NCBI GenBank assembly: GCA_015654745.1
Contig: JAATGH010000330.1
Location: forward strand, 1-51,928
Direction of reading: 5' to 3'
Length of the DNA stretch: 51,928 nucleotides
Source of the DNA: Enterobacterales bacterium
GTDB lineage: Bacteria; Pseudomonadota; Gammaproteobacteria; Enterobacterales; Enterobacteriaceae
Shown here: one piece after another, positions 19,915-30,400 of the stretch
Layout of the letters: each line of letters opens with the position of its first letter
How positions within the stretch are numbered: position 1 is the first letter of the stretch
Notes under the pieces: model-generated
Told to the model about the DNA's origin: nothing
The model's input: only the letters and a program-made list of their open reading frames with translations
Database searches by the model: none
Translations under genes and position numbers: made by a program

Positions 19915-21504
19915 GTGAAAAATGGCCGGTTAATTACCTATATTCCTTTGGCATTTATTATTTTCTCGGCAAATCTTGCCGCGAAAACCCTGGTTTATTG
20001 TTCGGAAGGCTCACCCGAGGGGTTTAATCCACAATTATTCACCTCGGGTACGACTTATGATGCCAGTTCAATCCCCATTTATAACCGCATTGTGCAATTC
20101 AAGGTTGGCACCACGGATATTCAGCCGGGTTTGGCGGAACGGTGGGATATCAGTGCGGATAATAAAACCTACACGTTTCATTTACGCCACGGCGTCAAAT
20201 GGCAAAGTAACGCGGACTTTACCCCAACGCGCGATTTTAATGCCGATGACATTGTATTTACCTTCAATCGCCAAAAGGACGCTGACAATCCTTACCACAC
20301 CGTTTCCGGAGGAAGTTACCAATACTTTCAGGGTATGGGGCTGGACAAATTAATCAGCAAAATAGAGAAAGTGGATGATGATACCGTCCGTTTTGTCCTG
20401 GCCCGACCTGAATCGCCTTTTCTGGCCGACCTGGCGATGGATTTTGCGTCAATTATATCCGCGGAATATGCTGATAAGATGCTCAAGGCGGGAACGCCGG
20501 AAAAAGTGGATTTGCAACCCATCGGCACCGGCCCATTCCAATTAGTGCAATATCAGAAAGACTCTAAAATCCTCTATAAAGCGTTTACTGGCTATTGGGG
20601 CGATAAGCCTAAAATCGATAGCCTGGTATTCTCCATTACCCCCGATGCATCGATACGCTATGCCAAACTACAAAAAAACGAGTGTCAGGTCATGTCATTC
20701 CCCAATCCGGCCGACATTGATAAGTTGAAGGCGGACAAAAACATCGTCGTAAAGGAACAACCGGGGCTGAACGTTGGCTATCTCTCGTTCAATGTACAAA
20801 AAAAACCCTTGGATCAGCGTAAAGTTCGGCAGGCGTTAACGTTGGCGGTGGATAAAAACGCCATCATCGGCGCGGTATATCTGGGTGGAGGACAAGCCGC
20901 GAAAAATTTAATCCCGCCAATTATGTGGGGGTATAACAACCGCGTGCAGGACTATCCTTACGATCCGATCAAGGCCCGCGAATTACTGAAAGAAGCGGGA
21001 CTACCGGACGGGTTCGCCATCGACCTTTGGGCCATGCCGGTACAGCGCCCCTACAATCCGAATGCGCGGCGCATGGCTGAAATGATCCAGTCGGATTGGG
21101 CAAAAATCGGCGTCAAAGCCAAGATAGTAACCTATGAATGGGGTGAATACCTGAAACGGGCAAAAAACGGCGAGCATGAGACCATGATGGCGGGGTGGAC
21201 CGGCGATAACGGCGATCCGGATAACTTTTTCGCCACGCTATTCGGCTGTGACGCCGCGCTAAATGGCTCCAATTATTCCAAATGGTGCTACCGGCCGTTT
21301 GACGATATTATCCAGAGCGCCCGCGTTGAATCAGAGCATCAGAAACGCGCCGAACTCTATCAACAGGCCCAGGTGATTATGCACGATCAGGTCCCCGCGC
21401 TACTCATTGCCCATTCAACGGTTTATGAGCCGATCCGCAAAGAAGTCAAAGGCTATATTGTCGATCGCAAACACCATTTTGAAATCGTCGCGCTGGAACC
21501 CTAA
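19915..21504 (+). CDS. DppA/OppA-type peptide ABC transporter substrate-binding protein
   Basis: 529 residues of the SBP family 5. The start is GTG at 19915 with GAGGT upstream. The signal peptide runs to about residue 23 (FIIFSANLAA). The body has KTLVYCSEGSPEGFNPQLF, close to the N-terminus of mature DppA, then the DIQPGLAERWDISADNKTYT family signature and GWTGDNGDPDNFFATLFGCD near the C-terminus. DppA binds dipeptides or haem in the periplasm. No dppBCDF genes follow, so it is an orphan that would need permease and ATPase subunits encoded elsewhere. It lies 64 bases after tctA and may be read through from that operon. Confidence 0.9.
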   Translation: MKNGRLITYIPLAFIIFSANLAAKTLVYCSEGSPEGFNPQLFTSGTTYDASSIPIYNRIVQFKVGTTDIQPGLAERWDISADNKTYTFHLRHGVKWQSNADFTPTRDFNADDIVFTFNRQKDADNPYHTVSGGSYQYFQGMGLDKLISKIEKVDDDTVRFVLARPESPFLADLAMDFASIISAEYADKMLKAGTPEKVDLQPIGTGPFQLVQYQKDSKILYKAFTGYWGDKPKIDSLVFSITPDASIRYAKLQKNECQVMSFPNPADIDKLKADKNIVVKEQPGLNVGYLSFNVQKKPLDQRKVRQALTLAVDKNAIIGAVYLGGGQAAKNLIPPIMWGYNNRVQDYPYDPIKARELLKEAGLPDGFAIDLWAMPVQRPYNPNARRMAEMIQSDWAKIGVKAKIVTYEWGEYLKRAKNGEHETMMAGWTGDNGDPDNFFATLFGCDAALNGSNYSKWCYRPFDDIIQSARVESEHQKRAELYQQAQVIMHDQVPALLIAHSTVYEPIRKEVKGYIVDRKHHFEIVALEP

Positions 21505-21772
21505 AAACCAACCAGGCGCCGGGACGAAGCCGTGATTAACGGCGGCGCCATAAAGCGATCCCTGCGCCGTCGTTGAAAAATAGGGATATTTTATTAAACA
21601 AACCAAAGAGAAACGAGTATCATTCCGCTACGATTGTTAACGCCATTGCCTCATTGCCCAGTTATTCAATCTGCTCCGCCCCAGGCGCCCCGTGCTTGAA
21701 CGTCCGGCCAGATGCCGACCCGTGTTCAAGCCGATCGCCGCGGCGCCATCGTCAATAAAACAGGATACAACC

Positions 21773-22150
21773 ATGTCAATGAATACCTTTACCCGCCTTA
21801 GCGCCGCCGTGGCATTGATGGCCGGCCTGGCGATAACCCAGCAGGCGCAGGCCCATGCGCACCTGGAACAGGCGCAGCCCGCCGATCAAAGCGTGGTGCA
21901 GGCTCCACCGCGGCAATTGAGTCTCTCATTTAGCGAAGGGGTGGAACCGGCCTTTAGCGGCATCGTCTTGACTGACGCCGCGGGCAAATCCTTAACCACC
22001 GGCAAGCCTGCCGTTGCCGCCGCCGATAACAAGCAGCTGCTTATTCCGCTGTCAGCCCCCTTAACCACCGGTAAATACCGGGTCGAATGGCATGTTGTCT
22101 CGGTGGATGGCCACAAAACCAAAGGACAGTATGCCTTCACGGTAAAATAA
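21773..22150 (+). CDS. yobA: Copper homeostasis periplasmic protein CopC/YobA
   Basis: 125 residues from the ATG at 21773; an earlier in-frame start lacks a signal peptide and is disfavoured. The signal peptide ends AQQAQA, so the mature protein begins HAHLEQAQPAD. Its N-terminal His is the type 2 Cu(II) ligand of CopC proteins. The second copper-ligand His lies in the C-terminal VVSVDGHKTKGQYAF. The domain is a seven-strand beta barrel (LSLSFSEGVEPAFSGI, TGKYRVEWHVVS). In E. coli yobA is followed by yebZ (CopD) and yebY; here the downstream CopD gene is absent and a dehydratase remnant follows. Confidence 0.9.
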   Translation: MSMNTFTRLSAAVALMAGLAITQQAQAHAHLEQAQPADQSVVQAPPRQLSLSFSEGVEPAFSGIVLTDAAGKSLTTGKPAVAAADNKQLLIPLSAPLTTGKYRVEWHVVSVDGHKTKGQYAFTVK

Positions 22151-22209
22151 CCGCCGCCGGTGAACGACGCGCGCCGATAGCAGGCCGATCGGTGCGCCAG
22201 GGCGGCCCA

Positions 22210-22460
22210 TGGCGACCAGCGCAAGACGTGTATCGGTCGCCAGGTCGCCCTGCCGCCATCGAACAACCGACCGCCGTCAGCGACGCCAAGGTCCTGACCG
22301 GCCGACAAACCGCCCTTAAGGAAGTCGCGCTGCTGTTTGCCGAAATCGACACCGAGCAGGGGTTTAGCGGGCTAGGATTTACTTACACCCTGCGCACCGG
22401 CGCAATATGCTCATGCTAAAGAGGCCGCGCCGGTGCTGGTCGGAATGATCCTTTCCAGCG
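22210..22460 (+). pseudogene. L-talarate/galactarate dehydratase-like remnant (enolase superfamily, N-terminal part)
   Basis: One frame reads SDAKVLTGRQTALKEVALLF and then AEIDTEQGFSGLGFTYTLRT, the capping-domain start of enolase-superfamily acid-sugar dehydratases. After a frameshift near 22405 it continues QYAHAKEAAPVLVG and then stops. The barrel with the catalytic Lys/His and metal ligands is entirely missing. Intact enzymes dehydrate L-talarate and galactarate to 5-keto-4-deoxyglucarate. The fragment is a dead N-terminal piece left after a deletion. Confidence 0.65.
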
Positions 22461-22553
22461 TCATTGTCGCCGCCAATGACGTGGATTCAGACCGGCGGGT
22501 TATTTAGCTTTTGGCAATATTGCCAGTATCACGCCTGGAGATTGAATAAAACA

Positions 22554-22577
22554 CCGGCCCGTTGCTTAACGGGCCGG
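22554..22577 (-). terminator. Terminator of kup
   Basis: A perfect 10-bp stem, CCGGCCCGTT / AACGGGCCGG, with loop GCTT. Read on the minus strand it is followed by GTGTTTTATTC, a T-rich tail, 67 bases after the kup stop codon. Confidence 0.75.
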
Positions 22578-22643
22578 ACATCAGAGGGGTCGAAGGGGAA
22601 CGCGGTGGAAAGTTTGATGGCCGCCGCGTTGCGTACCCGCCGC

Positions 22644-24512
22644 CTAGATTTCGATTTGTGTTCCCAGCTCCACCAGGCGGTTCGGTGGGATTTCAAACTC
22701 TTCGGCCGAGCGCAGGGCATTGCGGCTAAGGTAAATAAACAGTTTGCCGCGCAAAAACAGATACCAGGGCCGTTTTGCCAAAATCAGCGACTCTTTGGAC
22801 ATGAAGAACGACGTTTCCATAATCTGACAGGACAAGCCTTCCAGCCCGCAGCGATGGAAAACCTCAAGCATATTCGGTTTTTCATGCCAGCCATAGCGGG
22901 CAACCACGCGCCAGAAGGTAGGCGAAAGTTGCTCGATAACCACCCGCCGAACGTTATGCACATAAGGGGTGTGCTCGGTGCGCAACGTCAGTAAAATAAC
23001 GCGTTCATGCAACACTTTGTTATGTTTGAGGTTATGCAACAGGGCAAAGGGGATGACGTTAATGCCGCGCGACATAAACACCGCGGTGCCCGGGACCCGG
23101 ACCGGCGGGTGTTTTTCCAGGGAAGCGATCATGGCCTCCAGAGAATTGCCGTGGGCGTTCAGCCGCCGCAGCAAACGAAAGCGCTCGCTCTTCCAGGTGG
23201 TCATGATGATAAACATCACCATGCCCAGCGTCAGCGGCAACCAACCGCCGGAGAACAGTTTCAGCGCATTGGCGGAAAACATCGGCACATCGATGATAAG
23301 CAGCGTTACCAAAATCAACGAGACCAGCAGGCGGTTCCAGTGCCAGTTCTTGACCGCAACCCAGGTCACCAGCACGCTGGTCAGCAGCATGGTGCCTGTG
23401 ACGGCGATACCGTAAGCCGCCGCCAGGTTGCTTGAGTGGCGCGCGACCAGGATCACCAGCACCACCGCGATATATAAAATCCAGTTAATCACCGGGACAT
23501 AAATCTGGCCGGCCTCGATTTCCGACGTATAAATAATCCGCATCGGCGGCAGATAACCCAGGCGTACCGCCTGGCGCGTCAGGGAAAACACGCCGGAAAT
23601 GACCGCCTGCGAAGCGATCACCGTCGCCAACGCCGCCAGTACCAGCAGCGGGATCAGCGCCCAGTCGGGCGCCAGCAGAAAAAACGGATTGGCAATGGAG
23701 GCCGGATTTCTCAGCAGCAGGGCACCCTGGCCAAAATAGTTGAGCACCAGAGAAGGCAGCACCACCGAAAACCAGGCTAAACGAATGGGGACTTTGCCGA
23801 AATGCCCCATATCGGCATAGAGCGCTTCGACACCGGTGATCGACAGCACCACCGCGCCCAAGGCAAAAAAGGAGAGTTTCTTGAATTCGGCAAAAAACCC
23901 TATCGCCCACTTCGGGTTAAGCGCCTGCAGAACTTCCGGATAAGCGATGATACTGCGCGCCCCCAGGACCGCCAGGGTAATAAACCAAACCAGCATCACC
24001 GGCGCAAACAGCTTGCCTACGCTGCCGGTGCCGTGTTTTTGAATCATAAACAGCAGGGTAATCACCACGATTGAGGCGGTAACAATATACGGCTCGCATT
24101 CAGGCGCGACGATCACCAGCCCTTCCATGGCGGAGATCACCGAAATGGCCGGAGTAATCACCACGTCGCCGTAGAAAAACCCGCTGCCAATCAGCCCAAG
24201 CACCACGATAAGCGTGGTGGTGCTCGCCACGGTGTTTCGCCCGGCCAACGACATTAGCGTCATGATCCCCCCTTCCCCCGCGTCATCGGCCCGCATGACG
24301 TAGAGAAGGTATTTCAGCGAGACAATCAGGATCAGCATCCAGAAAATCAGCGAAAGAAAGCCGAATACCGCATCGGGCCGCACCGCGATGCCATAACTGT
24401 CGGAAAAGCACTCCCTCAGGGTGTAAAGTGGACTGGTGCCGATATCACCATAGACCACGCCAATTGCCGCTAATGTGACGACCGATAATGACTGTTTTTG
24501 TTCTGTGCTCAT
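22644..24512 (-). CDS. kup: Low-affinity potassium transport system protein Kup
   Basis: 622 residues, the length of E. coli Kup (TrkD). The N-terminus has [20 protein letters not shown] (about 14-33), the signature of the KUP/HAK/KT family, with about 12 membrane helices to residue 450. A cytoplasmic C-terminal domain follows ([12 protein letters not shown]). [21 protein letters not shown] is the second conserved block. It imports K+ by proton symport at low pH. Its 3' end has a hairpin terminator at 22554-22577. Upstream, about 107 bases separate it from the flavoprotein gene on the same strand, so it may be partly cotranscribed. Confidence 0.95.
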   Translation of the reverse strand: MSTEQKQSLSVVTLAAIGVVYGDIGTSPLYTLRECFSDSYGIAVRPDAVFGFLSLIFWMLILIVSLKYLLYVMRADDAGEGGIMTLMSLAGRNTVASTTTLIVVLGLIGSGFFYGDVVITPAISVISAMEGLVIVAPECEPYIVTASIVVITLLFMIQKHGTGSVGKLFAPVMLVWFITLAVLGARSIIAYPEVLQALNPKWAIGFFAEFKKLSFFALGAVVLSITGVEALYADMGHFGKVPIRLAWFSVVLPSLVLNYFGQGALLLRNPASIANPFFLLAPDWALIPLLVLAALATVIASQAVISGVFSLTRQAVRLGYLPPMRIIYTSEIEAGQIYVPVINWILYIAVVLVILVARHSSNLAAAYGIAVTGTMLLTSVLVTWVAVKNWHWNRLLVSLILVTLLIIDVPMFSANALKLFSGGWLPLTLGMVMFIIMTTWKSERFRLLRRLNAHGNSLEAMIASLEKHPPVRVPGTAVFMSRGINVIPFALLHNLKHNKVLHERVILLTLRTEHTPYVHNVRRVVIEQLSPTFWRVVARYGWHEKPNMLEVFHRCGLEGLSCQIMETSFFMSKESLILAKRPWYLFLRGKLFIYLSRNALRSAEEFEIPPNRLVELGTQIEI

Positions 24513-24619
24513 GTGATTGCGGGAACATCCGAAAGCCGTTGGCGCGCGTCAAGTCACCATGACGCCCGCGCAAAAGCGCTCATTATGCGCTTATCGCAAA
24601 AATAGCCCAGCAAAAAATG

Positions 24620-27460
24620 TTACCCCAACCCGTGCCGCACCCTGCTCGCCCGTTCCTGCGCGTTGAACTGAGTAAACCGCGGCAGGAATTTGTCCCAGTC
24701 AATAAGGTGAGCATCTATTTCCGGCCCATCGATGCAGGCATGTTTACGCACCAGTTTACCATTGAGATTCACCGGTACCATGCAGGCACCGCACATGCCG
24801 GTGGCGTCGACCATGATGGAGTTCAGGCTGGCAACGGTTTTAACACCGTACGGGCGCGTCAGATCGCTGACCGCGCGCATCATTAACGGCGGCCCGATGG
24901 CAACAACCTCGGCGATTTCCGGATCCAGTCCGTGCTGGTTGGCGTTGAGCATATCCTGCAGCGGGCCGGTCACCAAGCCTTTCACCCCGAAGCTACCGTC
25001 GTTACTGGTATAAATAACCGCCAGCAGCGCCGGAAATTCAGCCTGCAGCCTGGCGACAGGCTGGTTGTCGTCGGTCCAAAACCGCGCATCGGCTTGGCGA
25101 AAACCGGCTATCAGCGTGACATGATTACCGGCGCGCAAATGCGCGCGCATAATCGGATAAATCGGCGGCAGCCCGACGCCGCCGGCGGTAAACACCACGG
25201 TCTTATTGCCCGGGTAGCGGTGGATAATACTGGGGCGCCCAAGCGGACCGGCGATACCGGCGAACGCCTCGCCGACCTGCATCTGGTTGATGGCCAGACT
25301 GCTGCTGCCCGCCCCCTGCACTACCAGGCAGATGCTCCCTTCCGCCGCGTTCCAGTCGGCCAAGGTCAACGGGATCAGCTCACCGCTCGCCCAAGGCAGT
25401 ACGCGGACAAATTGCCCGGCATGGGCTGCGCTGGCAATCAGTGGCGCATGGACGGTAAACTCGACAATGCCGCCAGCCAGTTCTACTTTTGCCATGATGC
25501 GTTTCGGCGCGGCGGCAAGCCGCGAGTAAACGTCGGCCCGGTCCACTCTTTGCCGGATATCGTCCGAGGCAAGATTCAGTTCGCCGATAATTTCACGTGC
25601 CGCCGCCTGCCCGTCGCCCGCGGCGTTAATGGCCGTGGACCCGCCGCGCGACGCGTCGCCGCCGGAGTAAATACCGCTGAGGGAGGTGTGCTGCGAGCCC
25701 GGTCCCGTTTCGATGGTCCCCCATTGCGTGGTGAGGAGGTCGGGCTCCGCGTCTTTAATAATGGGGTTAGGCGTATTGCCGAGCGCCATTATCACCAAAT
25801 CGGCCGGCATGACCTCCGTTTTGCCGGTGATCACCGGACGGCGGCGGCCTGATGCGTCGGGTTCCCCCAGCGCCATGACGTCTAGCAAGGCCTGCTTAAC
25901 GAAATGCCGATCGTCTCCCGTGAACTCGCTGGGCGCGCGCAGGACCTTCAACGCAATCCCCTCCTCGAGCGCATGCTGCAGTTCTTCACGACGTGCCGGC
26001 ATTTCGCTTTGCGTGCGGCGATAGACGATGGTGACGCGCCCACCCAGACGTAAGGCAGTGCGCGCGGCATCCATGGCGGTATTACCGCCGCCGATGACCA
26101 TTACCTGCTGGTCCTTAATCTCCGGCAACGGCGTCTCATATTCCTCACTCGCCCCTTGCATAAGATTAACGCGGGTAAGAAATTCGTTGGCCGACATCAC
26201 ATTCAGCAAATGCTCGCCCGGAATGTTCATAAAACGCGGCAACCCGGCCCCGGTGCCAACAAAGATTTTCCAGAAGCCTGCGGTTTTCAAATCATCGAGC
26301 GTAGCGGTTTTGCCGACAACGAAATTCGTCACAAATTTGCCGCCTAACCCGGTAATTTTGTCGGCCACATCGTTTATCAGCTCATTCGGCAATCGAAATT
26401 CGGGTATGCCGTAGCGTAACACCCCACCCAGCGCGTGGAACGCTTCAAACACCGTAACCGGAAATCCCTCCGCCGCCAGCAGATAGGCGTTGATCAGTCC
26501 GGCCGGACCGGACCCCACCACCGCAATCGGCGGTTTCTCGCCAAGGCGCCAGGGATCGGGACGATCGGCAAAACGGGCGCTTCCCGGCCCGGCCAACATC
26601 AGCTTTTCACGCTGGGGCAAATACCACTCAAGCTGGCCGATTTCAATCGGCCGTTTCTGCTGGGTACAGACACCCTGGCACTGCAGCTCCTGCGGGCAAA
26701 CCCGTCCCGTCACGTTGGGCAGCGGATTGCAGCTTTCTATCAGCTCCATGGCCTCGCGAAAACGGCCGGTGCCGAGCAGATTCAACATTTCCGGAATATG
26801 TATCTTGACCGGACATCCCCCTTGGACCGCCGCTTGGCCGGTCGTTCGCAGGCCGATTTCGCATGGGCGGTCTTCACACTGCTTGTCGCGTAGGGCCTCG
26901 AGCCAAACCAGCAGTTCAATTTCACGGGCGCTGTAGCCCAGATTGCCATAACCAAGATAGCCCTGGTTAACCAGGTCAAAATCCCGCGCGCGTTGTTCAG
27001 GCGCGCGGATATAGGGGGGAATGGCATTTTCGGCCGGCCAGTTTTCGGACAGTCCTTTGAACATGGGGTAGCGTTCTGACAGATGCCGGTCGATGGCGCG
27101 GATAAATTTACGTTTTAGCTTAAGCGGAACCTCCCAAACAAAGCGCATCAGTAGTCTGCTGGCATCATTGTCACACAACAATACGTCCCACAACGCATGG
27201 ATAAATTCGGCGCCAAGTTCATCTTGTTGGAATTCCCAGGCCACGGCCTGGGTGCCGTCGGTAATAAACATGTCGCGAAACAGCGTGGGCTGGTCAAGTA
27301 GCCGGCGGCTTAACAGCCCCATCTGCTGGTGATAGGTCGTCACCGCGTCGGTCTGTTCCAGCGCCGCCAACTGCGCGCGCGTATTGTCCAGCGCGCTGCC
27401 GGCGCTAAGATAACGGCGCAGCTCGTCCGGCGGGGAGGAAAATGCCCTATCTATGCTCAT
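24620..27460 (-). CDS. NfnAB-like fused flavoprotein: GltD-type domain plus FNR/PyrK-type domain
   Basis: 946 residues. Residues 1-190 are an N-terminal extension I do not recognise. Residues about 195-285 are the GltD-type cysteine cluster domain (C195, C200, C216, C244, C255, C261, C265) for [4Fe-4S] centres. FAD site GSGPAG at 316-321; NAD(P)H site GGGNTA at 457-462; GGDASRGGSTAINA near 600-613. From about 655 a ferredoxin-NAD(P)+ reductase/PyrK-like domain follows (GPLG 738-741, AGGVGLPP). It ends with D885, C890, C893 and C909, the Asp plus three Cys pattern of the NfnA [2Fe-2S] cluster. The two halves correspond to NfnB and NfnA, which exchange electrons between NADH, NADPH and ferredoxin by flavin bifurcation. 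Fusion and gene order here make it a candidate NAD(P)H partner of the upstream NifJ. Its ATG overlaps the nifJ stop (ATGA). Confidence 0.85.
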   Translation of the reverse strand: MSIDRAFSSPPDELRRYLSAGSALDNTRAQLAALEQTDAVTTYHQQMGLLSRRLLDQPTLFRDMFITDGTQAVAWEFQQDELGAEFIHALWDVLLCDNDASRLLMRFVWEVPLKLKRKFIRAIDRHLSERYPMFKGLSENWPAENAIPPYIRAPEQRARDFDLVNQGYLGYGNLGYSAREIELLVWLEALRDKQCEDRPCEIGLRTTGQAAVQGGCPVKIHIPEMLNLLGTGRFREAMELIESCNPLPNVTGRVCPQELQCQGVCTQQKRPIEIGQLEWYLPQREKLMLAGPGSARFADRPDPWRLGEKPPIAVVGSGPAGLINAYLLAAEGFPVTVFEAFHALGGVLRYGIPEFRLPNELINDVADKITGLGGKFVTNFVVGKTATLDDLKTAGFWKIFVGTGAGLPRFMNIPGEHLLNVMSANEFLTRVNLMQGASEEYETPLPEIKDQQVMVIGGGNTAMDAARTALRLGGRVTIVYRRTQSEMPARREELQHALEEGIALKVLRAPSEFTGDDRHFVKQALLDVMALGEPDASGRRRPVITGKTEVMPADLVIMALGNTPNPIIKDAEPDLLTTQWGTIETGPGSQHTSLSGIYSGGDASRGGSTAINAAGDGQAAAREIIGELNLASDDIRQRVDRADVYSRLAAAPKRIMAKVELAGGIVEFTVHAPLIASAAHAGQFVRVLPWASGELIPLTLADWNAAEGSICLVVQGAGSSSLAINQMQVGEAFAGIAGPLGRPSIIHRYPGNKTVVFTAGGVGLPPIYPIMRAHLRAGNHVTLIAGFRQADARFWTDDNQPVARLQAEFPALLAVIYTSNDGSFGVKGLVTGPLQDMLNANQHGLDPEIAEVVAIGPPLMMRAVSDLTRPYGVKTVASLNSIMVDATGMCGACMVPVNLNGKLVRKHACIDGPEIDAHLIDWDKFLPRFTQFNAQERASRVRHGLG

Positions 27461-30400
27461 TGTATAATCTCCGCATCACAGTTGGCCGCCACACGCTGAA
27501 TGCTACGCTCAAGCTCCGGGGTGATCGTAATTCGATCCAGCACGCCGGGGATCAGACGCGCGACGTCCCGACTTTCACCCTGAATAACGATCCGTGTTCT
27601 TTCGAACAGCTCCGGCAAATCCTGGTAGCAGGTTTTACAATTGGTGCACTTATCCTGATTTTCCGGCGCCAGCATCACCGGCACCCGCAGTTCCGCGCCG
27701 GGTGCCGCACTCGGTGATGGCGCTTCGTCCACCAACGTGATGGGAATCAAGCCGTCTTGACCCGCGGGTGCCTTACTCGACGCCGCCAGGCGGGACATGG
27801 CGCGGGCAATGTCATCCAGGGTCGTTTCACGCTGCCGTACCGACGTTTGATACCGCGAAAGCAGCTCATCCATTGCGGCACGGTGATCCTGCGCCGTTTT
27901 CACGCTTTGCCGGCCGGCGAGATATTGCAGCATACGCCAGCAGGTGCGGCGCTCAGCCACCAGTTCAATCAGAGACTCGGACATTCCGAGTTTTTGCAGA
28001 TGGCGGTCGGCGTCAACCGAATAAATAAAAGGAACGCGTTGCGCACGTTCCGCCGACGGTAAATCGATAAACGCCTCCACCGGCACCGCCCGCGTATCGT
28101 CAGCGGCCGCCAAGGCGTGAAATTGCTTCCTGAAGCGATTTTCCCCCAGCGCGAACACCGCGGGCGTCAACGCCATGGTTTGCCCTTGCAACTGGCCATC
28201 CTGGTCAAGGTATTCCAGCGTGGTGGTGGTCCAATCCTGGTCCAGATCGGGATTACCTTCCAGAGAAAGCCATTCATGTTGCGCTGACCCGCGCCGCGGA
28301 TCGTGGACAAAAACCGGATTCATTCGGCTTTCTACCGCCAACCGGCCATGTTGGGCGGCGGCGGCATCGGTAATACCGTGCTCGCTTTGACAGGGGGTAT
28401 AGATATCCATTACCGCCGGTCCATCCACATAATTAAGGAATTCCAGGGTATTTTTGAGGAAATGCGCCGGTAGCGCGGTGACGCTCGAACACACAAAAAC
28501 CTTGGGATGGAACGAGGCAATAAGACCCAGTTCCTTACGCGCTTCGTGTTTGCCGCCCTGGATTTTCCCGATACGGGCCAGATCGGCGTCCTGGCCGATA
28601 TAGCTCGACGTGGATGCCTGACCGCCGGTATTGGAATAGGCACCGGAATTAAGCACCACCACCTTAAGCGGCGTGCCGCTGGTCAAGATGCGCGATAACG
28701 CGCCGAAACCGATGTCATAGGTTGCGCCGTCGCCGCCCAAGGTCATCACCGTCGGCAGCAACCCGAGCTCACCGGCGGTGAACTGTTCCCACGAAAGGTA
28801 ACGCAACTGCGCGTCGTGCACCTCCGGCCGATAGCTATCTTCCAGTTCAAGGCGCGCCAGGCGCAGCGCGCGCACGTCGCCAGCCAGCTGCGCGGCCAGC
28901 CCCTCGAAGATGCCTTTGGCCAGCGGTTGCGCATCCTGGAATAGACTATTGACCCAGGGGTCGTTATAGCAGTTATAGGGAAAGGTTGAGGCATAGACAC
29001 TGCTGCACCCGGTAGAGTTGGCGACCACGGCCCCGGCCGGCCCCTGCCCCCGTGGGCCGCCTTCATAGAGATAAAGCCGGCTTTCCAGCGTACGGATAAG
29101 GTCTCCCAGGCGCTCGCGTCGAATATTATCGCCGTCAGGCAGGGAATCTCGTTTCGCGCCCAGCTGCGCGAGGAGTTGCTCCAGATCGCCAAGGTGTTCA
29201 TGCTGGCGCCGTTCGGTGATCGCATGGTTGAGGGACATCACCAACCGGATGGCCGTCACTTCGCCACAACCGCGACATCCGCCATGGCCACCGGTGGTGG
29301 CGTAATAATTGCCGGGATCAAGCAATAGCCGCTTAATTTCAGCGCCGGGCGTAAGCGCGTCGGCATAAAAACGCGCCGGCGTGGTCGGCATTGCCTGCAT
29401 AAACGCAAAACGTGCCTGCAAGTCATCGCGCAGGGACGCCGTTTGATCGCGCGCCACCAGCGCGCCGGGACCGCATACGCTGATGCATTCAAGGCAACCC
29501 GTACATTTCCACGGGTCTAGGGTGGCGGCAAAAAGTCCGCCGCTGCCGGCACGGCTTTTTTCCGCCGCGTCGAAGAAAGGCCGGGTGCGGGCGACGGGAT
29601 AGACCGACAGGACCTGGGCTAACTTAACGAAATTGTGCCGCAGGCTCTCGTTTTCAATGGTCAGCTCCGCCGCCAAGCCGGCCACGATATCGTGCAATGG
29701 CCGCGACGTTTTGCCCTGGCGATAGATCTCCCGTATCCCGTCAATCATCGGATAAAGGTGTATCCGTAGCGCCTCGCGCTGGGGTTCCCCTACCTCAAGC
29801 CGGTGTATTGCCGCCAGCAGCAGTTCGTGAATATCGTGTACCGTATTCGGGATCGCCGCGTCAGGACATACCAGCGCGCATTCCATACAGCCGGTACAGA
29901 GGTCGGCGTGAAACTCCGGCACGGAACGGCGAAACAATCCTTTATCCTTTGCCACCGCGGTGCCGGCCGGCATAAACAGGCCGGTACCAGGCAAGACCGG
30001 CGCCTCGCTGATAGTGCCTTCACGGAAAGGCCGGGCGATCATTTCCTCGTAATACTCATGGTCGAACAGACCCTTGAGTATCGACGTACCGTTAAGTTGT
30101 CCCGGCGAGAGGGACAATGGCCGTGGTGCGCGCGCATCCGTCGATGGGGGATCGCGCTCAATCAACGCGGCCGAGGCATAATCGACGCGTTGCGTCGCAT
30201 TGAGACCATCACCGATCACCGCCATATTCCCCTCAACGATCGCCTTCCCCTTGGCGCCAAACTTTTTGGTGATCTGCTGGCGGATTTTTGCCAGGATCGC
30301 GTCCGACGACGCCCCCTTCGCTATCCGCTCGACGTTCCCCACCACCGCGCCAATAAACGCAATACCCATCATGCGGGTTTCCAACTCCGGCGACGGCGCA

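Noticed and set aside
23485-23910. Minus-strand frame inside kup
   Set aside because: Same-strand, other-frame shadow of kup, whose coding frame is uninterrupted.
24560-24600. AAGCGC...GCGCTT hairpin downstream of the flavoprotein gene
   Set aside because: Six-base stem with a poor tail; too weak to call a terminator.
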